Shown here: in pieces, positions 36,790 through 46,719 of the stretch
Position numbering within the stretch: the first letter of the stretch is position 1
How the letters are laid out: every line of letters starts with the position of its first letter
Assembly: GCF_904063065.1 (NCBI RefSeq)
Contig: NZ_CAJFCL010000002.1
Coordinates: 434,001-498,000 of the forward strand
Reading direction: 5' to 3'
DNA from: Pseudomonas paraversuta
Lineage (GTDB): Bacteria; Pseudomonadota; Gammaproteobacteria; Pseudomonadales; Pseudomonadaceae
Length of the DNA: 64,000 nt
The notes under the pieces: generated by a model
Seen by the model: the letters and a program-made list of their open reading frames with translations, nothing else
Databases searched by the model: none
Told to the model about the DNA's origin: nothing
Translations under genes and position numbers: made by a program

Positions 36790-36981
36790 TTATGACCGAA
36801 TTGGCGTTAGCGTTAACGAACCGTCAGGCTGTTTTTCAACGGTCAGCGTGTCACCAATGACAAGGCCGATTTCGCTGAGCAGATCATCGGGCAACGGCAC
36901 GATCATGTCGCCAGTGCCATCGGCAGCGTCTTGGCAGGTCACAGTCCAGCGTTGGTTTTCAGTACCTGGTACATGGTTCAT
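36790..36981 (-). CDS. AbrB/MazE-like small DNA-binding-domain protein
   Basis: The 63-aa protein ends with the swapped-hairpin AbrB pattern MIVPLPDDLLSEIGLVIGDTLTVEKQPDGSLTLTPI, written here in two parts: MIVPLPDDLLSEIGLVIGDT and LTVEKQPDGSLTLTPI. Such proteins are usually antitoxins or small regulators that bind DNA as dimers. No MazF/PemK-type toxin is adjacent. The next gene on the strand is DUF4238, so a two-gene unit of regulator and effector is possible. Confidence 0.7.
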   Translation of the reverse strand: MNHVPGTENQRWTVTCQDAADGTGDMIVPLPDDLLSEIGLVIGDTLTVEKQPDGSLTLTPIRS

Positions 36982-37079
36982 GGTTTTGATCCCAAGATGG
37001 TCAGAGGTCGATAATGCCTGTCTGCCTGTTGAAAAGCAGCCTCCAAACTGCCCTGACGCACCAATACGATAGTTCGCAT
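36978..37079 (-). CDS. Possible 33-aa ORF coupled to the AbrB-like gene
   Basis: A short ORF (MRTIVLVRQGSLEAAFQQAD..., ending LTILGSKP) overlaps the start of the AbrB-like gene as ATGA. A TATA-like run (cataatatac) lies directly upstream, so the transcript may be nearly leaderless. No family is recognised; it may be a leader peptide or chance. Confidence 0.3.
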   Translation of the reverse strand: MRTIVLVRQGSLEAAFQQADRHYRPLTILGSKP

Positions 37080-37580
37080 AATGTATATTATGTTAAATCA
37101 CGTATCTGGGTCTGGGTTCGTCCCAATGGCGAGTTCGCTTCGTGACCTCGCGACTGCGGAAAATTGAAACTTTTCCCACTAAACCCTTACCCACCTCCAT
37201 TGAGTGCGTGCAAATTTAGAACGACCTCGCCCAAAAAAGCTCAATTTTGAAATTTCCTCGCCTTAGACCACCGAAGCAATTTTGCAGATAAACCGTGAAC
37301 GAATCGATAGATAACGTCCCTCTTAAGCGCTATCCCTACATTACTCGTAGCTTTTGGCAGTCAGATCGGCGCGACGCTGTGTCTCGTACCGTTTCCGAAT
37401 ATCAACCGCAATAAGCCCACTGGCGAGCTGGGGTACCCCAGAGGTGTGGTTGCGCGGCCATTTTCGGTTAATATTTTCTGAGTGTTTGGCGCATATTTTA
37501 AGAAAATCTTGGCGCGGTTAAGAAAATCTAGCCAACGACAGGGGAAAAATGGGAAATTTAATGGGGTTACGCCCATTAGA
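37080..37580. other. A+T-rich island spacer without a supported gene
   Basis: About 500 bases of lower-G+C sequence with many stops in all frames. A 71-aa frame (37361-37576, minus) has no ribosome site or family resemblance. The sequence aagaaaatct occurs twice (37500-37530), otherwise nothing clear is seen. Confidence 0.4.
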
Positions 37581-37784
37581 TCAATGCGATGGAGCTACCC
37601 ACTGGTGCGGTAGCAACCGTCCTATTTCACTGGCCCTCTGTGTCGGCAACCGCGTAAGTACATCCTTGAGATAGCCTTACGGGTCATGCCCGTTCATGCG
37701 TGCCGACTGAATCACGCCCATGATTGCCGCAGCCCGTTTTCCGCTGCGCAACGACCCTGCGAAGAGCCAGTTTCGGTGACGCCC
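37581..37784 (-). pseudogene. IS66-family transposase (TnpC) C-terminal remnant
   Basis: On the minus strand the frame reads RNWLFAGSLRSGKRAAAIMG, then VIQSARMNGHDP, an in-frame TAA (37679-37677), GYLKDVLTRLPTQRASEIG and LLPHQW before a TGA. This is the conserved end of IS66 TnpC. The upstream three quarters of the gene are missing, and the nonsense codon replaces the usual Tyr of HDPYAYL. It is a dead relic 30 bases from the end of the 963-aa gene and shows past IS activity in the island. Confidence 0.8.
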
Positions 37785-37814
37785 AGTTCAAAGCCTGCCT
37801 TTTTGCCAGCGAAG

Positions 37815-40706
37815 TCAGAGCCCCGCCGCTGGCGCCACCGGCGCTGCATCTGCAGGCGGCCCGAACGACAGCAAGTCCGTTTCGCGCTTGCTCTTGTCCG
37901 GCAACAGCACTGACAGCACCGCGAACTCGAGCGCCCCGGACATCAGGAAACGACTGCGCACTATGCCATCGTCGCCGTGGTCGCTGCCGCTCGACAGGGT
38001 GTTGAACACCACCCGCTGGATCGCCACCGCTGGCAGCACATTGCTGCCCAGTTGGAAGCGGGTGCTGGCATTCTGCTCGAACACGTAGACACCCGTGTCG
38101 CCCTGGCGCTGATAGCTGCCATTGAGCACCACCGCCGTGGCCGGCAGCTTGCCGATAGCACCATATGCCGCAATTACCGGCGACAGGAACAACTGATTGA
38201 TCGACAACTGTACATGGCTGCGGAAGTCGACCATGGCGGCGTTGCGGAACAGGGTTTGCAGCTGAAGAACCTGGAAGCCGAAATCGCCATTATCGGGAAG
38301 CGGTACCGGCATGTCGGGGTTGCCGCCGGCCGCGACGTTGGCCTTGTACACCGGCAGTTCGTAATCGATCAGACCGAACAGGCTGCTGGGCGTCTGCAGC
38401 GTCACGCTCGTACCGCTGACCTGCACACGGCTGGCGGTCGCGCCAAAATGATGGGCGCGAAACTGGGTGAAGTCGATGCCTGCGATCAACCCCTTGATCT
38501 GATCGGGAAAACCGGAGGGGTCGACGTCGGCGGCCAGCACGATAAAGCCTTGCCAGTTCGGGTCCTGCACGATCCTGGCAAAATCGTCGTACAGGTCATT
38601 GCCATCAGCCGCCGCCTTGATGCCTGCAGTCAGGTAGCTCTGCAGGTAGCTCGACAACCCGGTAAGCGCCACCGAGGTGTCGGTGCTGCTACCAGCCGAT
38701 ACCGAGAAGCTGTCCACCTCCACCCATTTGTTCGGATTGCACACCCGCTCCAGCAGCGTACCGTCGCAATACTTCATGATCAGGATGTTGTTGTAGGACG
38801 TGCTGTTGAGCGAGTCACCAACCGCTGCGGTCATCCGCCAGTCCGCGATCACCACGTCACGCTCGAACGTGGCCACGTCGCCCGCTAGCGCCGGGCCAGG
38901 CACTCCAAGCCTGGCCGGATTGACGATCACGGCCATCAACTGATTGGTCTGGAACAGGTTCTGCAGCTCGGGCGTCAACGCGTTGAACGCGAAGTCCACG
39001 CTGCCGCTGGCCGGCAACTTGGCGATCGAGCGCGCCACGACCACTCTCTGGTAGAGGCTTTCTGGCGATGCCGCGGAAGGGGTCTCGACCTCGGCATACA
39101 AGCCTTGGGGGGTTGTCGCCTGATGCGTATCGGCCGCGCCGGCTATTGCATGCAAACGGCTTTTGCGGGTGTTCTTCAATGCCGCCAGCCGTGCTATGCC
39201 CAGGGCGCCGAGACGACCTTTGCGGGCCGCCGAGAGAATCTGGCTCTCGAAGGCTGCAAGGTTGTCGATCGGCGTCGTCCTCACCCCGGCATAGGGTACG
39301 AACGGCAGTAGTAGCAAAGCCGCGTTCGCATCGCTCTGCGGGATGGGCGACGGGGTCGGCAGCGGCCTCAGCAGCGCCAAGCTATCGTTGCCGGCCCCGG
39401 CAGCCGGCGCATACAGCGGGCTGCCTTCGGGCTGCGCCAGGTAGCAGGCACTGCCGTCAGCGCCATTGAGCACCGCGGCCCAGGCGGTGACGTAGGTGGT
39501 GTCAAGCCGTGGTTTGGGCTTGCCGATCTGCGCTTCATTCATATCGGCCGGTTTATAGGGGAATGCGGGGGCGTAGGCCGCTTGCCCGGGCACAAAACGC
39601 AAGCAGTCGAAGGTGCCTGCGGTTTGCCATGGCGCCATCGATATCCGCTCGCTGCCATACAGCCCAGGCATCAGCTCGAAGACCGAGGCGCCCTTCCCTG
39701 CCTCTGCCAAGGCGTAATCACCCGCCAGGGTCAGATAGACCGAGCGCACCGGTTGCCCGGCGGGTGTCTTGGGCTGCAGCACCAGGGCACCGCACCAGGG
39801 CAATGGCTGCTGGTTGTCGTCGAGGCCATGCAAGGAAATCAGCTCAATGGCCCGGCCCGTCGGCGTGCGATACCAACTGGCAAGCGGGTCGGTGCCGGTC
39901 AAGGCAAACTGGGTGCGCAGGATGCCTGCCGGCAATGCCGCGTCGGTGCTGTTGTACAGATTGAGCGGGTCGATGGTGCCACTGTAGGGCAGCACGGCGG
40001 CGGCTGGCCCAGAAACGATCGCCGGGTAGATCTGCCGCACCGGACTACCGGCTACCGTATGCAAGTAATGAAAGCCGGTTTGCAAACCGTCGAGGGTGCT
40101 TTGCTCACCTGAGCGCAGCAGCGTTCCGACAACGGTGAAGGCCCCTGCATAGGGGCCAACGAATGGCAATCCGGATTCGCCCACCACCGTGGGGGGGCTG
40201 GTGTCGTCGAGCATGTTGAACTGCAAACGACCGATTCCGGATCGGAAGAACACCAAGCCCTGCTCGCCGATGCCCATCAGAGTCTGGCCCGGAACCGCAA
40301 AGCCCAGCTGTCCGGCCGCCAGGTTGAAGTTATTGGCCGTGGCCACGCTTCCGCCGCCGCCCTCGAAGAAGGTGATCGCGCTCTGAGCAGGTTTACCGAA
40401 GGTGGGGCCGTTGGCATCGGGCAACCAGATGCAGGCACAACCACCGAACGGGTCATTGAAGCTTTTCGCCAACCAGTTCCCGATGGCCGCGACGAATTTT
40501 GCAATGGCTTCCTCGTCGCTCAAGGTCGGGGCCGCAGGCGCAAAAAGGTAGTGGCCCTTCTTGAAGCTCTCGGCGAACGACAGCGTTGCCGGTGGGTCAC
40601 CGCCCAACCAGACGAAACCGACCCACCCCGGCGCTTGTTCCGGGTCGTTGAGCGTGTAGAGCTTACTTGCGAAATAGCGGCGGAAAAGCGGCGCGTTGGC
40701 GTTCAT
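37815..40706 (-). CDS. Large 963-aa protein of unknown function
   Basis: I do not recognise a family. The start (MNANAPLFRRYFASKLYTLN) has ggag nine bases upstream. No signal peptide or membrane helix is seen. The sequence is rich in Gly, Ala, Pro and beta-prone residues, with features such as FGGCACIWLPDANGP near residue 88-102, a TPQGLYAEVETPSAASPESL hinge around 540, NWQGFIVLAADVDPSGFPDQ near 725 and a Pro/Ala-rich tail ending APAAGL. It could be a large structural or adhesin-like protein. It is the last gene of a three-gene set (28 bases from the 257-aa gene) with host-like G+C content, flanked by IS relics. Confidence 0.75.
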   Translation of the reverse strand: MNANAPLFRRYFASKLYTLNDPEQAPGWVGFVWLGGDPPATLSFAESFKKGHYLFAPAAPTLSDEEAIAKFVAAIGNWLAKSFNDPFGGCACIWLPDANGPTFGKPAQSAITFFEGGGGSVATANNFNLAAGQLGFAVPGQTLMGIGEQGLVFFRSGIGRLQFNMLDDTSPPTVVGESGLPFVGPYAGAFTVVGTLLRSGEQSTLDGLQTGFHYLHTVAGSPVRQIYPAIVSGPAAAVLPYSGTIDPLNLYNSTDAALPAGILRTQFALTGTDPLASWYRTPTGRAIELISLHGLDDNQQPLPWCGALVLQPKTPAGQPVRSVYLTLAGDYALAEAGKGASVFELMPGLYGSERISMAPWQTAGTFDCLRFVPGQAAYAPAFPYKPADMNEAQIGKPKPRLDTTYVTAWAAVLNGADGSACYLAQPEGSPLYAPAAGAGNDSLALLRPLPTPSPIPQSDANAALLLLPFVPYAGVRTTPIDNLAAFESQILSAARKGRLGALGIARLAALKNTRKSRLHAIAGAADTHQATTPQGLYAEVETPSAASPESLYQRVVVARSIAKLPASGSVDFAFNALTPELQNLFQTNQLMAVIVNPARLGVPGPALAGDVATFERDVVIADWRMTAAVGDSLNSTSYNNILIMKYCDGTLLERVCNPNKWVEVDSFSVSAGSSTDTSVALTGLSSYLQSYLTAGIKAAADGNDLYDDFARIVQDPNWQGFIVLAADVDPSGFPDQIKGLIAGIDFTQFRAHHFGATASRVQVSGTSVTLQTPSSLFGLIDYELPVYKANVAAGGNPDMPVPLPDNGDFGFQVLQLQTLFRNAAMVDFRSHVQLSINQLFLSPVIAAYGAIGKLPATAVVLNGSYQRQGDTGVYVFEQNASTRFQLGSNVLPAVAIQRVVFNTLSSGSDHGDDGIVRSRFLMSGALEFAVLSVLLPDKSKRETDLLSFGPPADAAPVAPAAGL

Positions 40707-40734
40707 CGCAAGCTCCAGATTCCGGCCAGGACCG

Positions 40735-41508
40735 TCAGCCAGAGGGCAGCGACCAATTGGCGACGAGTGAAGAAATACGCGTTGGCGGGGTGTTGCGAGA
40801 AGAGAAATCCGCCTGCAGGAACAGGCTGCCAGGGCTGAGCTGCGTGGGGATGGACAAGGTGATCTGAGCCCCGGCCTGAATCCGGATATCGCCTGAGCTG
40901 ATCAGTTCGGGGAACACCTGTATCGGTGCAAACTGCGTGGTTTCGGCAAACGCCAGCAAGGTGTCGCCGGCGTAGAAGCCAAACTGCGCGATATTCGCCA
41001 CGGCGCTGCGAACCGTGGTCAACGTGCTCAGCTCGCTGGTCAGCTGCGCACGATACTCGCCAACCACCGGGTCGGCCGTTGCCGGCCAACTGTACAGCAT
41101 CCCCCTCAGCGGGTAGCTGGCCTGGCCGTCGGTTGCCACCACGTCCGCGTTCACCGAGGCGTAGCCACGGGTGTCTTGCAGGTTCAGGGTGATTAGGCCT
41201 TTGGCGGTACACGCTGCCAAGGCGATATCCAACGCCAGCTTCGGCTCGGTGAGGCACAAGAGCTGCCTGGCCAATTGCGTACCCGACAATGAGGCGATTA
41301 CCACTGCCTGCCCGCGGGAGGCATCGGCCTGGACGCTGAGCCGCAACGGGCCGATATCGATCGGCACAGGTGGGATATCGGCGAATTTCCCGAGTACTTC
41401 CTCGGCCCCCAGCGACTTGCCCACAACGGCCACCAGCGGCAGCGCCAACGGCGAGGCTCTGGCAACGCCAGGGCCGGGGGTATCGGGCGACGACGGAGGG
41501 GTGAGCAT
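40735..41508 (-). CDS. Unknown 257-aa protein sharing a C-terminal domain with the 127-aa protein
   Basis: The ATG at 41508 has cagggag about ten bases upstream. The N-terminal part is Pro-rich (PPSSPDTPGPGVA), the middle is beta-rich (PIDIGPLRLSVQAD; RGYASVNADVVATDG), and the last 80 residues include QITLSIPTQLSPGSLFLQAD and ISSLVANWSLPSG. That tail aligns without large gaps with the end of the neighbouring 127-aa protein. No signal peptide is clear. An overlapping larger frame (40703-41563) is rejected because its sequence is Arg/Pro-rich noise. Confidence 0.65.
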   Translation of the reverse strand: MLTPPSSPDTPGPGVARASPLALPLVAVVGKSLGAEEVLGKFADIPPVPIDIGPLRLSVQADASRGQAVVIASLSGTQLARQLLCLTEPKLALDIALAACTAKGLITLNLQDTRGYASVNADVVATDGQASYPLRGMLYSWPATADPVVGEYRAQLTSELSTLTTVRSAVANIAQFGFYAGDTLLAFAETTQFAPIQVFPELISSGDIRIQAGAQITLSIPTQLSPGSLFLQADFSSRNTPPTRISSLVANWSLPSG

Positions 41509-41773
41509 GCACGTGGCTCCCTGGCCTTGAAGCAGAATCCTGCATTGTGTTTCTCCCTGTCATCCTTGATTCCCTGGGGCCAACACTGCTTGCCGCGAGG
41601 AACGACGTGGATCATGTTCATGCCGCTGCGCAAGGTGCTCTCTCCGGAGCGAGTTGTGCGCAGCACATGCACCTGATGCTCCGCAGGTCCATGAGGCCGG
41701 TGCCGCGGGCGATCAGGCGGCATGCATCCGCCCAATCAGGGCCATCGAGGCGGTGATTAGGCAGTTCTGCGCA

Positions 41774-42157
41774 TCAGGAGCTCAGTGGCCAGGAGGCTAC
41801 AGTCGCGTTGAAAGGTATGCCTGCTGGGTTATTGGGGGTTACCAACGTCAGGCTTGCGGTAATGCCGCCCGGTTGTATGGTGGTCGGAATCTGCAGGTTG
41901 AATGTGCCACCTTTCTTGATGGTCAAGCTTCCCAGGATGATGTCGGACGGCAGGGTCGCAGTCGGTTCGGCTTGTGTCAGGGTTGCACTCCACACCATCC
42001 AGCTGCCGTTCCAGATTGCGACAGTCGCGTACTGGCGGGCATCTCCACTTACCGTGGTGACGATGGAAACGGTGGAAGACAGGACATAGGAGATGACCAG
42101 AGGTGCCGCAGCAAAGCTGGAGGGCGCATAGTTTTCATCCAACTTAAATAAAGTCAT
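41774..42157 (-). CDS. Unknown 127-aa protein, first gene of the three-gene set
   Basis: The start MTLFKLDENYAPSSFAAAPL is preceded by aaggtaa at a good distance. The sequence is beta-rich, ending TFNLQIPTTIQPGGITASLT and FNATVASWPLSS, which repeats the ending of the 257-aa protein (pattern L.IPT.[LI].PG...A.......P....F..V[AS].W.L). It looks like a small single-domain version of the larger protein's tail. No known family is recognised. A gap of 265 bases separates it from the 257-aa gene. Confidence 0.6.
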   Translation of the reverse strand: MTLFKLDENYAPSSFAAAPLVISYVLSSTVSIVTTVSGDARQYATVAIWNGSWMVWSATLTQAEPTATLPSDIILGSLTIKKGGTFNLQIPTTIQPGGITASLTLVTPNNPAGIPFNATVASWPLSS

Positions 42158-42952
42158 TGCAGTTACCTTTGCGTTCGATTGGCAAGTGGTGGGTTAAGGA
42201 TGCCCCCGAGGCTTACCGCGCTGATCGACTTGCAAATGGGTGGAGAATCCGCCCTCGCCGACATCCTTATCTTACGAGGGGTGATCCTCGAATGCTGAGC
42301 CTAGCCACGGTTTGAAAATCCACAAGGGGGGGAAAACAAAATTAATTGAACCTTTTTCCGGGCCAGGCACAGGGGCCGAAAATCTCCGTTCTTGACGGGC
42401 CTGCAATGAGGAGGGAATCAGTAATGCGTGGTCGGGAAATGGCCATTCACTGGGGCGATCGCAGCGGGCCCCTGAACGCCGAGCCGAAGGTCTGAATCAG
42501 GGTACATAGCCAAACAGGCTCACCTCTGGAAAACCAGATCGCCGCATACAGTTCACTGTTTCGCCGTCCACGGCCTTCCGTGTAATTACCGGCCTTGATC
42601 TGAGGCTGGATTGACTTCCAGAGTTTCACTGCCGAGCACCGGACTTGCTCTTTTTGCAAGAGTCTGTTGCAGACATGTGATCGTCCTGTCAGGAAGTTTC
42701 AGGCAGGCCATGCCGGGAACGGACAGTATGTGTAATAGGTTCTCTATGAGGCGGGAGGGGGAAGGCGAAGGTTACTAGGGTAGCGACGGTTTCAAGCTAG
42801 GCGCTTGTTTGAGTGTGTTTGGAGGCCGGTGGGTGCTGCCTGGACTGCAGCGCCCTCGAAGACTCATCGAGCGGACGGGATTTTCTTGATGACATGAAAG
42901 CAATTTGCTATTACACCCATCTACACCAGCTAACCACGATAGGGACGTATAG
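42158..42952. other. Intergenic region between the three-gene set and the 185-aa gene
   Basis: About 795 bases without a supported gene. The region next to 42158 should hold the promoter of the three-gene set. A 70-aa minus-strand frame (42447-42659) has no ribosome site or family match. No strong repeats were found. Confidence 0.4.
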
Positions 42953-43510
42953 ATGAAACCAATATCGATAAACGCCCATCAACTAGCAGCTGCACTACCT
43001 AGGGTGCAGCCTGGCCTGGAGAAATACAATGCAATCCAAGTGTTGGTAAAGGGGGACACCACAGGATTCAAAGACCCGCTATTGAGACGATCCTACAATG
43101 GTTTCTATCGAGTACGACGTGGCCAGCCATGGCAGTCGGCGTACTTCGACCTCATGCTCCAGACTCAAATACATGGGCATGGTTTCTCTCAGATTCTCAC
43201 AGCCTTGCATAACTCGACAGGCAGATATGAGGCTTCATTCTCAAGCAAGTTGTTAGCAACACTGGATACCTCTCAGCCCGTCATCGATTCAGTGGTTCTG
43301 AAAAATCTTGGCTGCAAGCTCCCAAATGTAACGTCGCCACACCGTTTGAGAGATATTGTGGCCATCCATAGCGACCTGCAGCAGAATCTTCAAAACTTCC
43401 TCTCAACGGTTGAAGGCCGCACGTTGGTTGCGCAATTCAAAGTCGCATACCCTCGTCATAGAATCTCTGAGGAAAAGATGGTAGACCTCGTGCTATGGCA
43501 GATGCGCTAG
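42953..43510 (+). CDS. Unknown 185-aa protein of lower G+C, likely transferred
   Basis: The product starts MKPISINAHQLAAALPRVQP and has a characteristic segment PLLRRSYNGFYRVRRGQPWQ followed by AYFDLM, then a middle region YEASFSSKLLATLDTSQPVI and DSVVLKNLG. The mix of basic and aromatic residues suggests a nucleic-acid-linked protein, but no catalytic motif can be assigned. Codon use is clearly more A+T-rich than the core genes. It stands alone, 90 bases from an IS3 element. A role in defence or island biology is possible but unsupported. Confidence 0.6.
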   Translation: MKPISINAHQLAAALPRVQPGLEKYNAIQVLVKGDTTGFKDPLLRRSYNGFYRVRRGQPWQSAYFDLMLQTQIHGHGFSQILTALHNSTGRYEASFSSKLLATLDTSQPVIDSVVLKNLGCKLPNVTSPHRLRDIVAIHSDLQQNLQNFLSTVEGRTLVAQFKVAYPRHRISEEKMVDLVLWQMR

Positions 43511-43608
43511 ATAGATTTGAGTAGACTTTCGAGGTTAGTGCGAGATTTTCGAAATAATGGGACTAAGGTTGGCTCCTTGCGAAAGTTATGTAGCGCGTTC
43601 TGTAGTGG

Positions 43609-44514
<906 letters not shown>

Positions 44515-44835
44515 AAGATCGATTTTTCCCGCTCAAGGCGAGTAATTCGGGCTTCCAGCTCTTGGATTTTCTGCTGCTCCGGGGTCAGCGCTTTGCTCTG
44601 CGGGGTGACGCCCGTGCGTTCTTGCTGCACCTGGTCGACCCATCGGCGCAAAGCCGACTCGCCGACACCAAGCGAGCGGCTGGCCTCAATGAAGCTGTAA
44701 TCCTGCTTGAGAACGAGGTCGGCAGCCTCACGTTTGAATTCAGGGGAAAAGTTACGGCGTTGTTTGGTCATCTGACACCTCGTTCTGGCGAGCATTCTCG
44801 CCTAAATGGGTGTCCGGTTTCATTAGACCACTACA

Positions 44836-45169
44836 TACCAGGCCTGTGCCACCTATGACTCTCCCTACTAAAACTCACTTTCACAGCCTAGTCCGCGACA
44901 TGCGTGTGGTGATGCAAAAGGCGAAGCTAGAGCCGGACTTGATCCTGGGCCGCGCATTAGCAAAATGGTGCAGTAACTGTTTTCCGGGATTGCCACCCTC
45001 CCCCGGTATCAGAACCAGGTCTACGATGACCTCGAAACTGAATCAGAGTGTCTGGAAAACTCTGGTTCAGTACGGCGCCCATCCATTATCTGAGTGTTCA
45101 GACGGGATGCTCGACCGTACGATTGCGGGCTGCGGTTTCATTGAGCAACCCCGCCTGAGTGATCCGGCC
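44836..45169. other. Spacer between the IS3 element and the PhzF-like gene
   Basis: About 330 bases with no supported gene. An open plus-strand frame runs through it (starting MTLPTKTHFHSLVRDMRVVM) but continues antisense to the PhzF-like gene, so it is most likely a shadow or a gene fragment cut by the element. Confidence 0.4.
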
Positions 45170-45964
45170 TTAGATAAAAATAGTACCGCGCAGGTACAGC
45201 GCGCCGTGGCCACTGATAATGACTCGGTCGCTGTCCAGAACTTCACAGTGCAGTTGACCCTTGCGCGCCCCGCCTTGCTCCGCACTCAGGCTGCGCTTGC
45301 CCAGGCGCTTGGCCCAATAGGGTGCCAGAGAGGTGTGGGCCGAGCCGGTAACCGGGTCTTCATTCACGCCCACCCGAGGGCCGAACCAGCGCGAAACAAA
45401 GTCAAAGTGACGACTCGGTGCGGTAACCGCAACACCGCGCACGTCGAACGCGGCCAGCGCGGCAAAGTCGGGATTGAGGCCAGCGATGATGGCTTCATCC
45501 TCGACCACTACCACGTAATCATCTGTGCGATAAAGCGCATCGATCTGCTCCAGGCCCAAGGCTTGCAAAAGGCCTGGTGGGACTGCTACGAGTTCAGGCT
45601 GCCTGGCCGGGAAGTCCATGGCCAGGCGTGCGCCTTCACGGCGTACACGCAACTCGCCACTGCGAGTGGCAAAGCGCAGTATGTCGCGGTTTTCACCCAG
45701 CTGTTCGAACAGCACCCAGGCCGCTGCCAAGGTGGCATGGCCACACAGGTCGACTTCCACCGTGGGAGTAAACCAGCGCAACTCGAACACCTCACCGTTG
45801 CGCACAACATAGGCTGTTTCGGACAAGTTGTTTTCTGCGGCGATTTGTTGGAGCGTGGCATCAGGCAACCAAGTCTGCAGCGGACAAACCGCCGCCGGGT
45901 TACCGCCGAAAGTCTCAGAAGTAAAAGCGTCTACCTGGAAAATATCGAGTTGCATTTTTATCAT
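45170..45964 (-). CDS. PhzF-family isomerase/epimerase-like protein
   Basis: The 264-aa protein has the PhzF start VDAFTSETFGGNPAAVC, the general-acid Glu49 in AAENNLSETAYV, the LRWFTPTVEVDLCGHATLAA motif and the late NEDPVTGSAHTSLAPYW. Family members have a diaminopimelate-epimerase-like fold; most are not in phenazine clusters and have unknown substrates, as here. The ATG overlaps the stop of the regulator gene as ATGA, so the two are coupled; a second ATG four codons on is possible. Confidence 0.88.
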   Translation of the reverse strand: MIKMQLDIFQVDAFTSETFGGNPAAVCPLQTWLPDATLQQIAAENNLSETAYVVRNGEVFELRWFTPTVEVDLCGHATLAAAWVLFEQLGENRDILRFATRSGELRVRREGARLAMDFPARQPELVAVPPGLLQALGLEQIDALYRTDDYVVVVEDEAIIAGLNPDFAALAAFDVRGVAVTAPSRHFDFVSRWFGPRVGVNEDPVTGSAHTSLAPYWAKRLGKRSLSAEQGGARKGQLHCEVLDSDRVIISGHGALYLRGTIFI

Positions 45965-46662
45965 TCCTGCCCGCTTGGGTTTTCTGTAGCCCGGATCTGC
46001 TCCAGGTAGTTGTAGATGGTGTATCGGGTTACGCCGAGCGCGGCGGCAGCTTTTTCAATCCCGCCTTTGACGATGAATATCCCGCGATCCTGCATCTGCC
46101 GAACAGCTTCAACCTTTTGCGGTTTTTTCATCCCGGCGACACCGCCGGGACAAGCGCCCTGAATGATCTCCGCCATCAACTGTTCCATATCTCTCGGCTC
46201 ATCGACGCGGGGCTCTGGCGCGCCTTCAAGGCCCAGGATTCCAGCGAGTACAGCGTGGGCGGCGGCAATACCGCTCAAGTCGGCATTGATACACAGACTG
46301 GCGAATGGTTGCCCGCTACTGTCGCGATATACCACGGTGGAACTGCGCAGCGGGCGGCCGTCAGGTGCGAGCGTCGAATAGTTCTCCACCATTATGGGAT
46401 CAGAGCTTGAGTGATCTTCCATGGCGCGCCTGACGGCGATGAAGCCTGAATCCTGGCGTGGGCCGCCCAATACTGACCCGCCTACCCTTCTGCCAGTGAT
46501 ACGACCATTGGCGATGGCAAGGATGGATCTATCCGGATTGGCCAGATCATGTAACACGATCTCCGTATGAGGGCCTACGGCATTGCTGAGCATCTTGAGG
46601 GTGCTGTGAAGCACATTGAGTATCAGCTTGCGCTCGGCGGGTAATACTTCAGAAACCTTCAT
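45961..46662 (-). CDS. YheO/DauR-like PAS and HTH transcriptional regulator
   Basis: The 233-aa protein has an N-terminal YheO-type PAS domain (HTEIVLHDLANPDRSILAIA; GRPLRSSTVVYRDSSGQPFA) and a C-terminal HTH_22 domain (GIEKAAAALGVTRYTIYNYL). DauR-type members control D-amino-acid metabolism. It is cotranscribed with the PhzF-like gene and may sense its substrate or product. Confidence 0.87.
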   Translation of the reverse strand: MKVSEVLPAERKLILNVLHSTLKMLSNAVGPHTEIVLHDLANPDRSILAIANGRITGRRVGGSVLGGPRQDSGFIAVRRAMEDHSSSDPIMVENYSTLAPDGRPLRSSTVVYRDSSGQPFASLCINADLSGIAAAHAVLAGILGLEGAPEPRVDEPRDMEQLMAEIIQGACPGGVAGMKKPQKVEAVRQMQDRGIFIVKGGIEKAAAALGVTRYTIYNYLEQIRATENPSGQE

Positions 46663-46719
46663 TGGTACCTGCAGTGATTAATCGAATGGCAGGAAAAATA
46701 TCAACAATAAGTTTAATTA

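Noticed and set aside
36790..36981. Classic MazEF toxin-antitoxin pair
   Set aside because: No MazF/PemK-like toxin lies on either side of the AbrB-like gene.
37361..37576. 71-aa minus-strand frame ahead of the AbrB-like gene
   Set aside because: No start signal and no family resemblance; the region looks non-coding.
40703..41563. 286-aa minus-strand frame overlapping the 257-aa gene
   Set aside because: The sequence is Arg/Gly/Pro-rich without fold-like pattern; the overlapping 257-aa frame has a better start site and a domain shared with its neighbour.
42447..42659. 70-aa minus-strand frame in the island
   Set aside because: No ribosome site, no family resemblance and no neighbour on the strand.
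44810..46009. 399-aa plus-strand frame
   Set aside because: Most of it is antisense to the well-supported PhzF-like gene; no ribosome site.
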